From positions 1 through 26,067 of the forward strand of contig CAADWP010000171.1 in assembly GCA_900752785.1 (NCBI GenBank): a stretch of DNA of 26,067 nucleotides. The letters are read 5' to 3'. Both the position numbers and the translations under genes were made by a program. Shown piece by piece: positions 16,796-23,873 of the stretch. The notes under the pieces are model-generated. The model ran no database searches and was not told the DNA's origin. It was given only the letters and a program-made list of their open reading frames with translations. Source of the DNA: an uncultured Ruminococcus sp. (lineage in GTDB: Bacteria > Bacillota > Clostridia > Oscillospirales > Ruminococcaceae). Numbering within the stretch: the stretch's first letter is position 1; every line of letters begins with the position of its first letter.

Positions 16796-17998
16796 TTATC
16801 CGATCACATATGATTTGTAACCGAACTCGCTTATTTCTTCTTTAGCTTTGAGCAGTTCATCGGTTCCGACAGTGCTTCCCGATATACGGACGGCAATATT
16901 TCTGAATCCGTGAAGCTCATCATTGATAAGTCCCAGCATTTTTTTTACTTTTTCCGATGCTGTTCCCGTAAATTCATATACTGTTTCACTTGTATAAACG
17001 CCGTAGCTTATTTCATCAATATTTATATTGACAACTATAGAACTTGCATTGAGCATCATCGGCTGACTTATTATATCGTTGTTTCCTTTCAGTAGATCGG
17101 AAGCCGAAACTTCTATCTGCATCGACGAACCTTTTGAAATAATTTTGTCGTAAAACAGATTTGCAGCAGACGTAAGTGCCATATACCTGTCGCTGCCGGA
17201 AAGCTTCGGGCTGAGTATTTCGAGGTCGTAAGCTCTGAATTCCGGAAAGATCATATCCGAGCAGATAACCTTGTCAAAACCTGCCTGAGCTACTTCCGTT
17301 ACAATTTCAAGAGAATAATTCAGCGCAAGCTCCGAATACGGAGACATCCACGGTTTTCCTCCTGCCGAAACATCGTTGTCTATCCACTGCTCATCAGTAT
17401 TTTCAGTGATATACCCGCCGGCGCGGTCTGTTTTGGGAAGAATATGATCCTTGAATATACTTAGAATCGCTGCCGGCTTATAGCCTGCGTCTTTTACAGC
17501 TTTTACAATTTCCTCAAGAGTGAGATGCCCCTGTATCGCTCCTGACTGTACTGCATAATAAGCCGAGCTTTGGTAGTATATTTCGCCTCCGCTTATTTTA
17601 AGCGGGATCTCCACAAATTCTATTTCCTGATTTTTGGGAATACGATTCAGCGCTGTTTTCAGCGAATCAAGGCTTGTGAGGTCAAGCGTTGATAAAGCAA
17701 CGGCCTGATAATTTTCCGCGCTGATATTCTGATTTTGGGCAATTGTAGTTCCAACGCTGCCAGACGCGTCCTCCGTCCCCGGTTCATACTCTCCCGAATA
17801 TGACGACGATGAGGTATTATCGCCTTTTTTCTTGGTATAATTTACGATAGGCTCAGCAATGCTGTATCCTATAAATCCTATACCGCCGATAAGAAGCGCT
17901 GACAGTCCAATTGAAAAGGCTTTGCCTGCCGGCGATTTGCCATAATAATTTTTTTCTTTTGTTTTGTATATTTTCCTTCCTTTGTTCTTCTTTTTCAT
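16796..17998 (-). CDS. Membrane-anchored DUF4015 glycosidase-like protein
   Basis: 400 residues. A basic cytoplasmic start (about 1-25), one membrane helix (26-48), a Ser/Gly/Glu-rich linker (60-95) and then an extracellular alpha/beta region (98-400) with a TIM-barrel look. The barrel matches the putative glycoside hydrolase DUF4015 pattern: FKDHILPK (182-189), a Trp-Asp region (EQWIDND), KPWMSPYSELALNYSLEIVTEV, then FDKVICSDMIFPEF with D248 at the usual acidic strand end. It likely acts on the cell surface, perhaps on wall polymers; substrate unknown. SD AGGGAG lies before the ATG, and a possible -10 TATAAT sits at 18020-18025 in the short gap after the Rnf A-like gene, so an extra start there is possible. 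Confidence 0.75.
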   Translation of the reverse strand: MKKKNKGRKIYKTKEKNYYGKSPAGKAFSIGLSALLIGGIGFIGYSIAEPIVNYTKKKGDNTSSSSYSGEYEPGTEDASGSVGTTIAQNQNISAENYQAVALSTLDLTSLDSLKTALNRIPKNQEIEFVEIPLKISGGEIYYQSSAYYAVQSGAIQGHLTLEEIVKAVKDAGYKPAAILSIFKDHILPKTDRAGGYITENTDEQWIDNDVSAGGKPWMSPYSELALNYSLEIVTEVAQAGFDKVICSDMIFPEFRAYDLEILSPKLSGSDRYMALTSAANLFYDKIISKGSSMQIEVSASDLLKGNNDIISQPMMLNASSIVVNINIDEISYGVYTSETVYEFTGTASEKVKKMLGLINDELHGFRNIAVRISGSTVGTDELLKAKEEISEFGYKSYVIG

Positions 17999-18034
17999 TG
18001 TAGTCTCCCTTAAAGTACGATTATACGTTTTTAT

Positions 18035-18607
18035 TTATTTCAACGTATATACCGCCATTGATATAATTCCAAGATAAACAAGCATTGCCGGAAAACCTCT
18101 GAAGGAAGCCGGAACTTTTGACGAGTTAAGCTTCCTATAAGCTGCTGTCAGTATAAAGGCTGCAATTATGAAGCCTATGCCGGCATATATACCTTCTTTA
18201 ATATAGTACTGAAGATTTGCTGCCGAACTGTCAGAGGAGGCTTTGCTGTTTATTGTAAAAAGCGTTCCCATTACAGCACAGTTAAATGCTGAAATGTGTA
18301 CATACTTTCGGAATTTTTTGAATTTTTCTCTGCTGATAAAGCATAGTGCAGAGAGAAGAATAACATATAATATTCCTACAGCGAGAGTGTAGAAAAACAA
18401 CGTTAGATAATCATATTTCTGCGGAAGAAAGCTGTCGGTAAAGTATGCTGCTGCAGACCCCAGCGCAGTAAATATCGTTATTACACAGGCTGTTGCAACA
18501 AGATTTTTTCGGCTTTCAGCAGCTATAAAAAGCGTACTTGTTCCCAGCGCCTGCATAAGTATAAGATTAGCGGCAAGCAGTGCGATAAAATCATTGACCA
18601 GATACAT
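18035..18607 (-). CDS. RnfA/NqrE-like membrane subunit, divergent
   Basis: Six-helix membrane protein of 190 residues aligning along its length to RnfA: AANLILMQALGTSTLF matches the first-helix block of E. coli RsxA (LGLCPF), YVHISAFNCAVMG matches its NCAVLG block, and the end FRGFPAMLVYLGIISMAVY matches FRG...GLMSLAF. Of the two cysteines that bind the shared [2Fe-2S] cluster with RnfE, the first is Ser24 and the second, C110, is kept. The start used is ATG 18607, six bases from SD GAGGTG; the in-frame GTG at 18616 lies inside that SD. It overlaps the RnfE-like gene by 17 bases. Electron transfer by the canonical route is doubtful. Confidence 0.8.
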   Translation of the reverse strand: MYLVNDFIALLAANLILMQALGTSTLFIAAESRKNLVATACVITIFTALGSAAAYFTDSFLPQKYDYLTLFFYTLAVGILYVILLSALCFISREKFKKFRKYVHISAFNCAVMGTLFTINSKASSDSSAANLQYYIKEGIYAGIGFIIAAFILTAAYRKLNSSKVPASFRGFPAMLVYLGIISMAVYTLK

Positions 18608-19226
18608 TGCCGTCACCTCTTTTTAAATTTTGTTCATTTGAAAATACAGAACGCAGCTTTCTGTATACGCCGCAAATTAAGCCTAAAAAAATAAATCCGC
18701 CAAATGGTTGAGACAAACCACTTATAAGAATATTGACATCAGTCATTTTGCTGTTGATCGTTCCGTAAGCAAAAAACTCGCGTATTACTGCCGTTATAAG
18801 CATAACAGCGTCAAATCCGATAATATATGATAAAAGCGACATTATCATTTTTGGCTTCTTCATGCGAAAAAATTTCGCTTCAGTCTGAAATACAATAAGC
18901 GAATTTACTGCCAACAGAGGATAATATATACCTATTCTCTCAATAGATTCAGGATAAAATTCCTCTGCTGCAAGCCTTACCGGAATATACACCAACGAAG
19001 AAATAAGCGCATAGACAATTATTTTTATCGCATACGGCAGCTTCTTCGGGACAAACGATGAAATAAGCACCGATATTAGTGTTATAGCAGAAAAAGCATA
19101 TATCAGAGCTTCAGCTTTTTTCAGCGTATCTCCGCAGATTATTACCGGAGATATTACCATAAATGATGATAAAACGGTATTGTCTCTGAAAATTCCATCA
19201 AAGGAGTGATCTCTGTACTTAATCAT
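18591..19226 (-). CDS. RnfE/NqrD-like membrane subunit, divergent
   Basis: 211 residues from ATG 19226, which has SD GGAGGAT in the end of the RnfD-like gene and overlaps its stop by 8 bases. An open frame continues to an ATG at 19298, but that would overlap the upstream gene by 80 bases and lacks support. Matches to RnfE are clear: [17 protein letters not shown] against KNN.[34 protein letters not shown] against [32 protein letters not shown] against LREIIGNGTL. Both cluster cysteines are replaced by serine (S26 and S109); the only nearby cysteine, C31, is off the aligned site. Several hydrophobic helices are visible. Function is unknown. Confidence 0.75.
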   Translation of the reverse strand: [211 protein letters not shown]

Positions 19227-20232
19227 TGTTATCCTCCTTTTCTGATCTCGCTGCTTCATCGACAATTTGTTCCTGATTTTCAGACTTTTTTTCATCAATT
19301 AATATATCGGATTTGTCAGTAAGCTCTATTTTCTTTTCCAGATTTTTAAAACCGAGAGCAATCGGCGCAGCAAGTACCGAAACAATAACTATAGCGTTTT
19401 CCTTCGCCGTTGTCAAAAGCAGAACATATGAAGCCACAGCAATAAAATATCCGTAGAAAAAGGCGTAATAATTTCTTTTCGGTGCGATACGCTTATCAGA
19501 AATAATATAAACTGAAGCAAAGATCACCATGTTTGACGACAACGTATATTTGACTGAATCTGTAACAGAGTTACTTGCCGGTGCAATAATGGCGAGCAAA
19601 GTCAATCCTAAAAGCGAGCCTATAAATGCTCCGACAGATATATCTTTTCTTAAAATAAGTATAATTGCCGCGACTATTAAAAGCAGAATGCTTACGGAGC
19701 CGCATGGACCGCTGAAATTTCCAAGTAAAATTTCAAAATCTGTATGGTCGATCTTTCCTGTAAGATTAAAATCATGGGAAGCTGAATTTACAAGATTTGA
19801 AGCGGAATCTAATACGCCGTATTTTGTATGTGGAAGCGGATAAAGTAATAGCTGCTTGGACCATGACGCCGCAATGAACACATATGCCGCTGCCGCCGGA
19901 GAAAATATAATATTTTTTCGTCCGCCAAAAACGTTTTTTGCGGCAACAACTGCAAATACGCTTGCAATGACAGCAATTTTATAATCCATGACAGCGGGTA
20001 ACATTAACGACAGTATAAGTGCGTCAGATGTGCATGAAAGATCGTCAGCCGAAAACCTACGGTTCATAAGTCTTAGCGATATTATTTCTGAAGCAAGTGC
20101 TACAACAACACATAGTACTGCCAAAACTACAGCGCGGATGCCATAATAGAAATATGCCATAAGCTCAAGCGTTATCAGAGTTATCATTATATCGAGCCAG
20201 ATAAAGCGTTCCTTTTTAACTTTTTTCAGCAT
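19219..20232 (-). CDS. RnfD/NqrB-like membrane subunit, divergent
   Basis: 337 residues, about nine or ten membrane helices, then a charged C-terminal tail (about 298-337). The RnfD match is best in DALILSLMLPAVMDYKIAVIASVFAVVAAKNVFGG (70-104) and FSPAAAAYVFIAASW (110-124), the helices that follow the family start, and in GNFSGPCGS (171-179). In RnfD an FMN is linked to Thr in an SGATPL-type motif; here the aligned stretch is LDSASNL with Ser145 in that place. A second conserved SGAT segment near the end is SSNM (about 232-235). The ATG overlaps the rpe stop by 7 bases. Divergent paralogue of the electron-transfer subunit; activity uncertain. Confidence 0.75.
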   Translation of the reverse strand: MLKKVKKERFIWLDIMITLITLELMAYFYYGIRAVVLAVLCVVVALASEIISLRLMNRRFSADDLSCTSDALILSLMLPAVMDYKIAVIASVFAVVAAKNVFGGRKNIIFSPAAAAYVFIAASWSKQLLLYPLPHTKYGVLDSASNLVNSASHDFNLTGKIDHTDFEILLGNFSGPCGSVSILLLIVAAIILILRKDISVGAFIGSLLGLTLLAIIAPASNSVTDSVKYTLSSNMVIFASVYIISDKRIAPKRNYYAFFYGYFIAVASYVLLLTTAKENAIVIVSVLAAPIALGFKNLEKKIELTDKSDILIDEKKSENQEQIVDEAARSEKEDNND

Positions 20233-20885
20233 ATATTTACTTCCCGAAGCTTCTGAGCAGCTTCTTTCATATTTTTAGCCTTAAACAAATAGCTTCCCGA
20301 TACGATTACATCTGCACCAGCATTGATAACGCTGCCAACCGTTAAATCATTTATTCCACCGTCTACTTGAACGTGTACATTTAAGCCAAGTTCAATAATC
20401 TTATTATGAACAGACTCAACTTTTTTTATAGTCGACGGAATAAAACTCTGTCCGCCAAATCCGGGTTCGACAGTCATAACAAGCACCATATCAATATACG
20501 GCAGAAATTCATATATATCCTCAGGAGGGGTTGTGGGTTTTATTGCTACCGATGCTTTGGCACCGCTTTTTTTAATAGTTTCTATCGTTTTCAATGCGTC
20601 GCTTGCGCTTTCAAGATGAAAGGAAACGATATCAGCTCCGGCTTTCACAAACCTTTCAGCATAGACGAGAGGATCGCTTATCATCAAATGAACGTCAAGC
20701 ATCATTTTCGTCGATTTGTTCACCGCTTCAAGAATCGGCAGTCCATATGTGATATTATTAACAAAATTTCCATCCATAACATCAAAATGAAGCATATCGA
20801 TCTCATTTTTTTCAAGCTTTCGTATTTCTTCTTCCAGATTAAGCATATCTGCACTAAGTACAGATGCCGATATAAGAATGCCCAA
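20226..20885 (-). CDS. rpe: Ribulose-phosphate 3-epimerase, TTG start
   Basis: Interconverts ribulose-5-phosphate and xylulose-5-phosphate in the pentose phosphate pathway. The TIM-barrel sequence has ISASVLSAD, the metal-binding MLHFDVMDGNFV and VHLMI blocks, VEPGFGGQSF and VQVDGGIN. The start is taken as TTG at 20885, which gives a 219-residue protein beginning (M)GILISASVLSAD, the normal family N-terminus, with AGGGAAG upstream. A TTG at 20918 is open too, but lacks an SD and lies only about 13 bases from the predicted transcription start. It is the first gene of the long minus-strand series and overlaps the RnfD-like gene by 7 bases. Confidence 0.93.
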   Translation of the reverse strand: MGILISASVLSADMLNLEEEIRKLEKNEIDMLHFDVMDGNFVNNITYGLPILEAVNKSTKMMLDVHLMISDPLVYAERFVKAGADIVSFHLESASDALKTIETIKKSGAKASVAIKPTTPPEDIYEFLPYIDMVLVMTVEPGFGGQSFIPSTIKKVESVHNKIIELGLNVHVQVDGGINDLTVGSVINAGADVIVSGSYLFKAKNMKEAAQKLREVNIC

Positions 20886-20937
20886 TTTATCACTTCTTCC
20901 CTGACAATTGCAATTCAACTATTTTATACATATTTTT

Positions 20938-20966
20938 ATTATATAATATTTCTTCAATTTCGTCAA
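20938..20966 (-). promoter_or_regulatory. Sigma-A promoter upstream of rpe
   Basis: Minus strand: -35 TTGACG (20961-20966), 17-base spacer, perfect -10 TATAAT (20938-20943). Predicted start is near 20931, 46 bases before the TTG of rpe. Because following genes overlap or nearly touch, this promoter probably also feeds the Rnf-like genes and perhaps everything to dnaE. Confidence 0.82.
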
Positions 20967-21168
20967 TATACTAAAATTGTTTTTTCTTTTATTTTTTTCT
21001 GCAGCAATAAAAATTTTATGATATTTATTTGGATAAGCCAATTTTTTTAAGTAATAAAATTTTATGTTTTTTATGTTATTCAATTACTTAATCTTCAAAT
21101 ACTGCATGAATATTGTTCAAGCTCTTTAACATACTATTTTATATCATTTTTTCCGGAGGTATGTATTT
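20967..21168. other. AT-rich divergent intergenic region rpe/sigK
   Basis: Apart from the rpe promoter and the sigma-E-like promoter, this stretch holds no ORF I can support. It is very AT-rich with T-runs; the SD GGAGG for sigK lies at about 21155-21159. Confidence 0.6.
21108..21137 (+). promoter_or_regulatory. Sigma-E-type sporulation promoter for sigK
   Basis: Plus strand: GAATATT (21108-21114), 15-base spacer, CATACTAT (21130-21137). The published sigma-E pattern is about KMATATT, 14-15 bases, CATACANT; this matches all seven upstream and seven of eight downstream positions. Predicted start about 21144, 25 bases before the sigK ATG. A near-match to a SpoIIID site overlaps on the opposite strand (TTGAACAATA at 21111-21120). 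This agrees with the Bacillus pattern of sigK transcription by sigma-E and SpoIIID. Confidence 0.7.
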
Positions 21169-21852
21169 ATGCTGCTTGAACTACTCAGAAATTTCTTTTT
21201 TTTCGCTCTCCACGTTGAAAACAATACGGTTTTTCCAAAACCGCTTTCCAAGAAAGAGGAGGAAGAATGCTTTATAAAAATGTCGGAAGGCGATAAAAAG
21301 GCAAAAGATATGCTTATTGAGCATAATCTCAGATTAGTTGCTCATATTGTAAAAAAATATTCGCCTTCTCAGTCTGAGCAGGATGAGCTTATTTCTATCG
21401 GGACTATAGGTCTAATAAAAGCAGTATCAACTTTTGATTTTTCTAAAGGAGCTAAATTTGCTACATATGCAAGCAGATGTATAGATAATGAAATACTTAT
21501 GAATTTTCGCGCAGCTAAAAAATCTGCCGGCGATATATATATAAATGAGCCTGTCGAGACTGACAAGGACGGTAATACGCTTACTCTTATTGATCTTATT
21601 GATGACGGTGTTGATATTCATGAACAAATCGACATACTGATACGTTCACGGCAGCTTTATCGCTTTCTTGATACCTGTCTTGAACCGAGAGAGCTTGAAA
21701 TTATTGTTCATAGATATGGACTTTACGGAAGAAATCCCCATACTCAAAATGAAACTGCAAAAATGCTTGGTATCTCCCGTTCATACGTTTCACGTATTGA
21801 AAAAAGAGCAATAGAAAAATTAAAAAAGATGTACGATTCAACACCGTTCTGA
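21169..21852 (+). CDS. sigK: RNA polymerase sporulation sigma factor SigK
   Basis: Late mother-cell sigma factor of sporulation. 227 residues: a hydrophobic start (MLLELLRNFFFFALHV), then NNTVFPKPLSKKEEEE and region 2 (LIEHNLRLVAHIVKKY, LISIGTIGLIKAV, FATYASRCIDNEILM) and region 4 (TQNETAKMLGISRSYVSRIEKRAIEKL). This resembles SigK more than SigE: LRLVAHIVKKY and SYVSRIEKRA are SigK-like, and the first 15-16 residues resemble a pro-sequence cleaved in Bacillus by SpoIVFB. The gene is intact, with no interrupting skin-type element. SD GGAGG lies nine bases before the ATG. No sporulation neighbours are present; the sigma-E-like promoter and this product support a sporulating host. Confidence 0.9.
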   Translation: MLLELLRNFFFFALHVENNTVFPKPLSKKEEEECFIKMSEGDKKAKDMLIEHNLRLVAHIVKKYSPSQSEQDELISIGTIGLIKAVSTFDFSKGAKFATYASRCIDNEILMNFRAAKKSAGDIYINEPVETDKDGNTLTLIDLIDDGVDIHEQIDILIRSRQLYRFLDTCLEPRELEIIVHRYGLYGRNPHTQNETAKMLGISRSYVSRIEKRAIEKLKKMYDSTPF

Positions 21853-21897
21853 AAGCATAAAAATGTAACAACTATTAAATTATTTTATTTTAACCTC

Positions 21898-21926
21898 TTG
21901 ACAAAAGTCCGTGGAAGTACTATAAT
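21898..21926 (+). promoter_or_regulatory. Consensus sigma-A promoter of marR-MATE operon
   Basis: Perfect -35 TTGACA (21898-21903), 17-base spacer, perfect -10 TATAAT (21921-21926). Predicted start near 21933, about 27 bases before the MarR ATG. Such an ideal promoter usually needs a repressor; the adjacent MarR gene is the obvious candidate. Confidence 0.88.
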
Positions 21927-21941
21927 AGTCTTTACACGGAC
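21907..21941 (+). promoter_or_regulatory. Inverted repeat flanking the -10, candidate MarR operator
   Basis: GTCCGTG (21907-21913) and CACGGAC (21935-21941), a perfect 7-base inverted repeat with 21 bases between. The left arm is in the spacer and the right arm starts at +3 or so, so a bound protein would block RNA polymerase. Half-site centres are 28 bases apart, nearly three turns, longer than most MarR sites; a DNA loop of two dimers or an RNA hairpin are alternatives. Confidence 0.5.
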
Positions 21942-21959
21942 AAATTCAGGAGGTTTTTT

Positions 21960-22424
21960 ATGGACAATTTAAATCATTATATCAAAGAAATTACTTCAGT
22001 TGCAAACCGAACAGGATATCTCTATGAAAAGTGGGCAAAACGTCAGGGAATAAATAACTATGTCTCGCAGATTATGTATATGATTTACACCAATGAAACC
22101 AACAGACAAAAGGATATTGCCGAAAACTATGGTATGCCTAAACAAACTGTGAATACGATCATTACAGAATTTCAGAAAAAAGGATATATCCGATTGATAC
22201 CGGATGAAAGCGATAAACGCAGTAAAATAATCGTACTAACCGACGAAGGAATCAAATATGCAGAAAATATTGTAAAACCGCTGTTAAACTGCGAAAAGGA
22301 GGTTCTTTCAAAAATGGGAAAAGAACGAGTGGAAATGCTGATAGATACTATGAATCAGTATGCTGAACTTTTTGAACAAAGCATGAACAAATTTACTCAA
22401 AAGGAAAATATGCGAAGAGATTAA
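21960..22424 (+). CDS. MarR-family transcriptional regulator
   Basis: 154-residue winged-helix dimeric regulator. The recognition helix region is RQKDIAENYGMPKQTVNTIITEFQKKGYI, with the wing DESDKRSKIIVLTDEG carrying the typical Asp-Arg pair. C-terminal helices (VKPLLNCEKEVLSKMGKERVEMLIDTM) form the dimer interface. SD AGGAGG lies before the ATG. It is 2 bases from the MATE gene and surely co-transcribed. It probably represses this operon and is released by a drug or metabolite; the ligand is unknown. Confidence 0.93.
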   Translation: MDNLNHYIKEITSVANRTGYLYEKWAKRQGINNYVSQIMYMIYTNETNRQKDIAENYGMPKQTVNTIITEFQKKGYIRLIPDESDKRSKIIVLTDEGIKYAENIVKPLLNCEKEVLSKMGKERVEMLIDTMNQYAELFEQSMNKFTQKENMRRD

Positions 22425-22426
22425 AA

Positions 22427-23758
22427 ATGAATATAAAACTTTCAGAACATTTTACATATAAAAAAATACTTCGTTTTACCTTGCCTTCAATTATTATGAT
22501 GATATTTACATCAATATATGGCGTTGTAGACGGTTTTTTTGTTTCAAATTATGTTGGTAAAACGCCGTTTGCAGCAGTAAATCTCATTATGCCGTTTCTT
22601 ATGATACTTGGAGCTGTTGGATTTATGTTTGGAACAGGCGGAGGAGCGTTGATTGCCAAAACTATGGGAGAGGGTAAATCAGAAAAGGCAAATAGCCTTT
22701 TCTCACTCTTTGTATATACTACAGCAGTCTGCGGTATTATTATAGGTGCATTGGGAATTGTTTTTATCAGACCGGTTGCCTCGCTGCTCGGAGCTGAAGG
22801 TGAAATGCTCAATAACTGCGTCACGTATGGAAGGATCATTTTAATTGCGCTGCCCTTTTTTATGCTGCAATACGAATTTCAAAGTTTTTTTGCAACAGCT
22901 GAAAAACCGCAGCTTGGTCTTGTTGTTACGATAGCCGCAGGATTTACAAATATGATTCTTGACGCATTATTTATTGCGTTTTTTAAGTGGGGATTGTTTG
23001 GAGCAGCGGCAGCCACTGCAATAAGTCAGATCGTAGGAGGTTCTATACCCCTGATTTATTTTTTTAGAAAAAATTCAAGCAGGCTTAAATTAACCAAATG
23101 CAAATTTGAAAAGAATATGTTGTTAAGAGCCTGTGTTAATGGTTCTTCCGAGCTTATGTCCAATATTTCCATGTCTATTGTAAGTATGCTTTATAATTTT
23201 CAATTAATGAAATATGTAGGTGAAAACGGAGTTGCGGCATATGGAGTTTTGATGTATGTTAATTTGTTTTTTCTTGCAGCATTTATCGGATATTCTGTTG
23301 GGACAGCACCTATTATCGGATATAATTACGGTGCGCAAAACTATTCTGAGTTAACAAATCTCCTTAAATCAAGTTTCACTATAATCGGTATTTTTTCTGT
23401 TTGTATGTTTACTCTTTCAGAATTTCTTGCCTATCCTATCGCAAAAATTTTTGTTGGTTATGATAAAGAATTAATGAATTTAACCCTTAACGGATTTAGA
23501 ATCGTTTCATTTTTATTTCTTTTTGCCGGAGTTTCTATTTTTGGATCTGCGTTTTTTACAGCTCTTAACAACGGTTTAATATCCGCGCTTATATCATTTC
23601 TGCGTACTTTGGTATTTCAGGTATCGGCAGTGCTGATAATTCCTATCTTTCTTGGTATTAACGGTATATGGCTTTCAACTGTTACTGCTGAGGTCATGTC
23701 AGTAATAATTACATTGATATTTATTTTTAAAATGAAAAATAAATATCATTATATGTAA
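22427..23758 (+). CDS. MATE-family multidrug efflux transporter (MepA-like)
   Basis: 443 residues, twelve hydrophobic segments, sodium- or proton-driven export of cationic drugs in this family. Family features: FTLPSIIMMIFTSIYGVVDGFFVSNYVG (a first helix with the conserved Asp in VVDG), FGTGGGALIAKTMGEGK, and the second-half repeat with GYSVGTAPIIGYNYGAQNY. Its start lies 2 bases past the MarR stop, with only a weak SD (GAAGAG inside marR), suggesting translational coupling. MarR plus MATE is the same layout as mepR-mepA in Staphylococcus. The actual substrate is not visible. Confidence 0.93.
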   Translation: MNIKLSEHFTYKKILRFTLPSIIMMIFTSIYGVVDGFFVSNYVGKTPFAAVNLIMPFLMILGAVGFMFGTGGGALIAKTMGEGKSEKANSLFSLFVYTTAVCGIIIGALGIVFIRPVASLLGAEGEMLNNCVTYGRIILIALPFFMLQYEFQSFFATAEKPQLGLVVTIAAGFTNMILDALFIAFFKWGLFGAAAATAISQIVGGSIPLIYFFRKNSSRLKLTKCKFEKNMLLRACVNGSSELMSNISMSIVSMLYNFQLMKYVGENGVAAYGVLMYVNLFFLAAFIGYSVGTAPIIGYNYGAQNYSELTNLLKSSFTIIGIFSVCMFTLSEFLAYPIAKIFVGYDKELMNLTLNGFRIVSFLFLFAGVSIFGSAFFTALNNGLISALISFLRTLVFQVSAVLIIPIFLGINGIWLSTVTAEVMSVIITLIFIFKMKNKYHYM

Positions 23759-23810
23759 ACACTTGTTATTATACACAATTAATTATATATTTCATTGTTC
23801 AATTTGCATG

Positions 23811-23839
23811 GTGACAATGTAGACAGAATGTGGTATAAT
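23811..23839 (+). promoter_or_regulatory. Sigma-A promoter upstream of the DnaD-like gene
   Basis: -35 GTGACA (23811-23816), 17-base spacer, -10 TATAAT (23834-23839), with a TG before the -10 (TGGTATAAT) giving an extended -10. Predicted start near 23846, about 28 bases before the TTG start. No terminator is visible after the MATE gene. Confidence 0.75.
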
Positions 23840-23873
23840 ATTTTTTACAGTATTTTTTCGGGAGGAATATCTT

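Noticed and set aside
19227..19298. Upstream extension of the RnfE-like gene to ATG 19298
   Set aside because: Would overlap the RnfD-like gene by 80 bases and give a basic N-terminus absent from the family; ATG 19226 has an SD and a natural stop/start overlap.
20886..20918. TTG at 20918 as rpe start
   Set aside because: No SD, only ~13 bases after the predicted transcription start, and adds an N-terminus unlike Rpe; TTG 20885 is better.
20406..21050. 214-residue plus-strand frame over rpe and the intergenic region
   Set aside because: Antisense to rpe across conserved motifs; the unusual Phe/Tyr/Cys/His-rich product is typical of a reverse frame plus AT-rich DNA.
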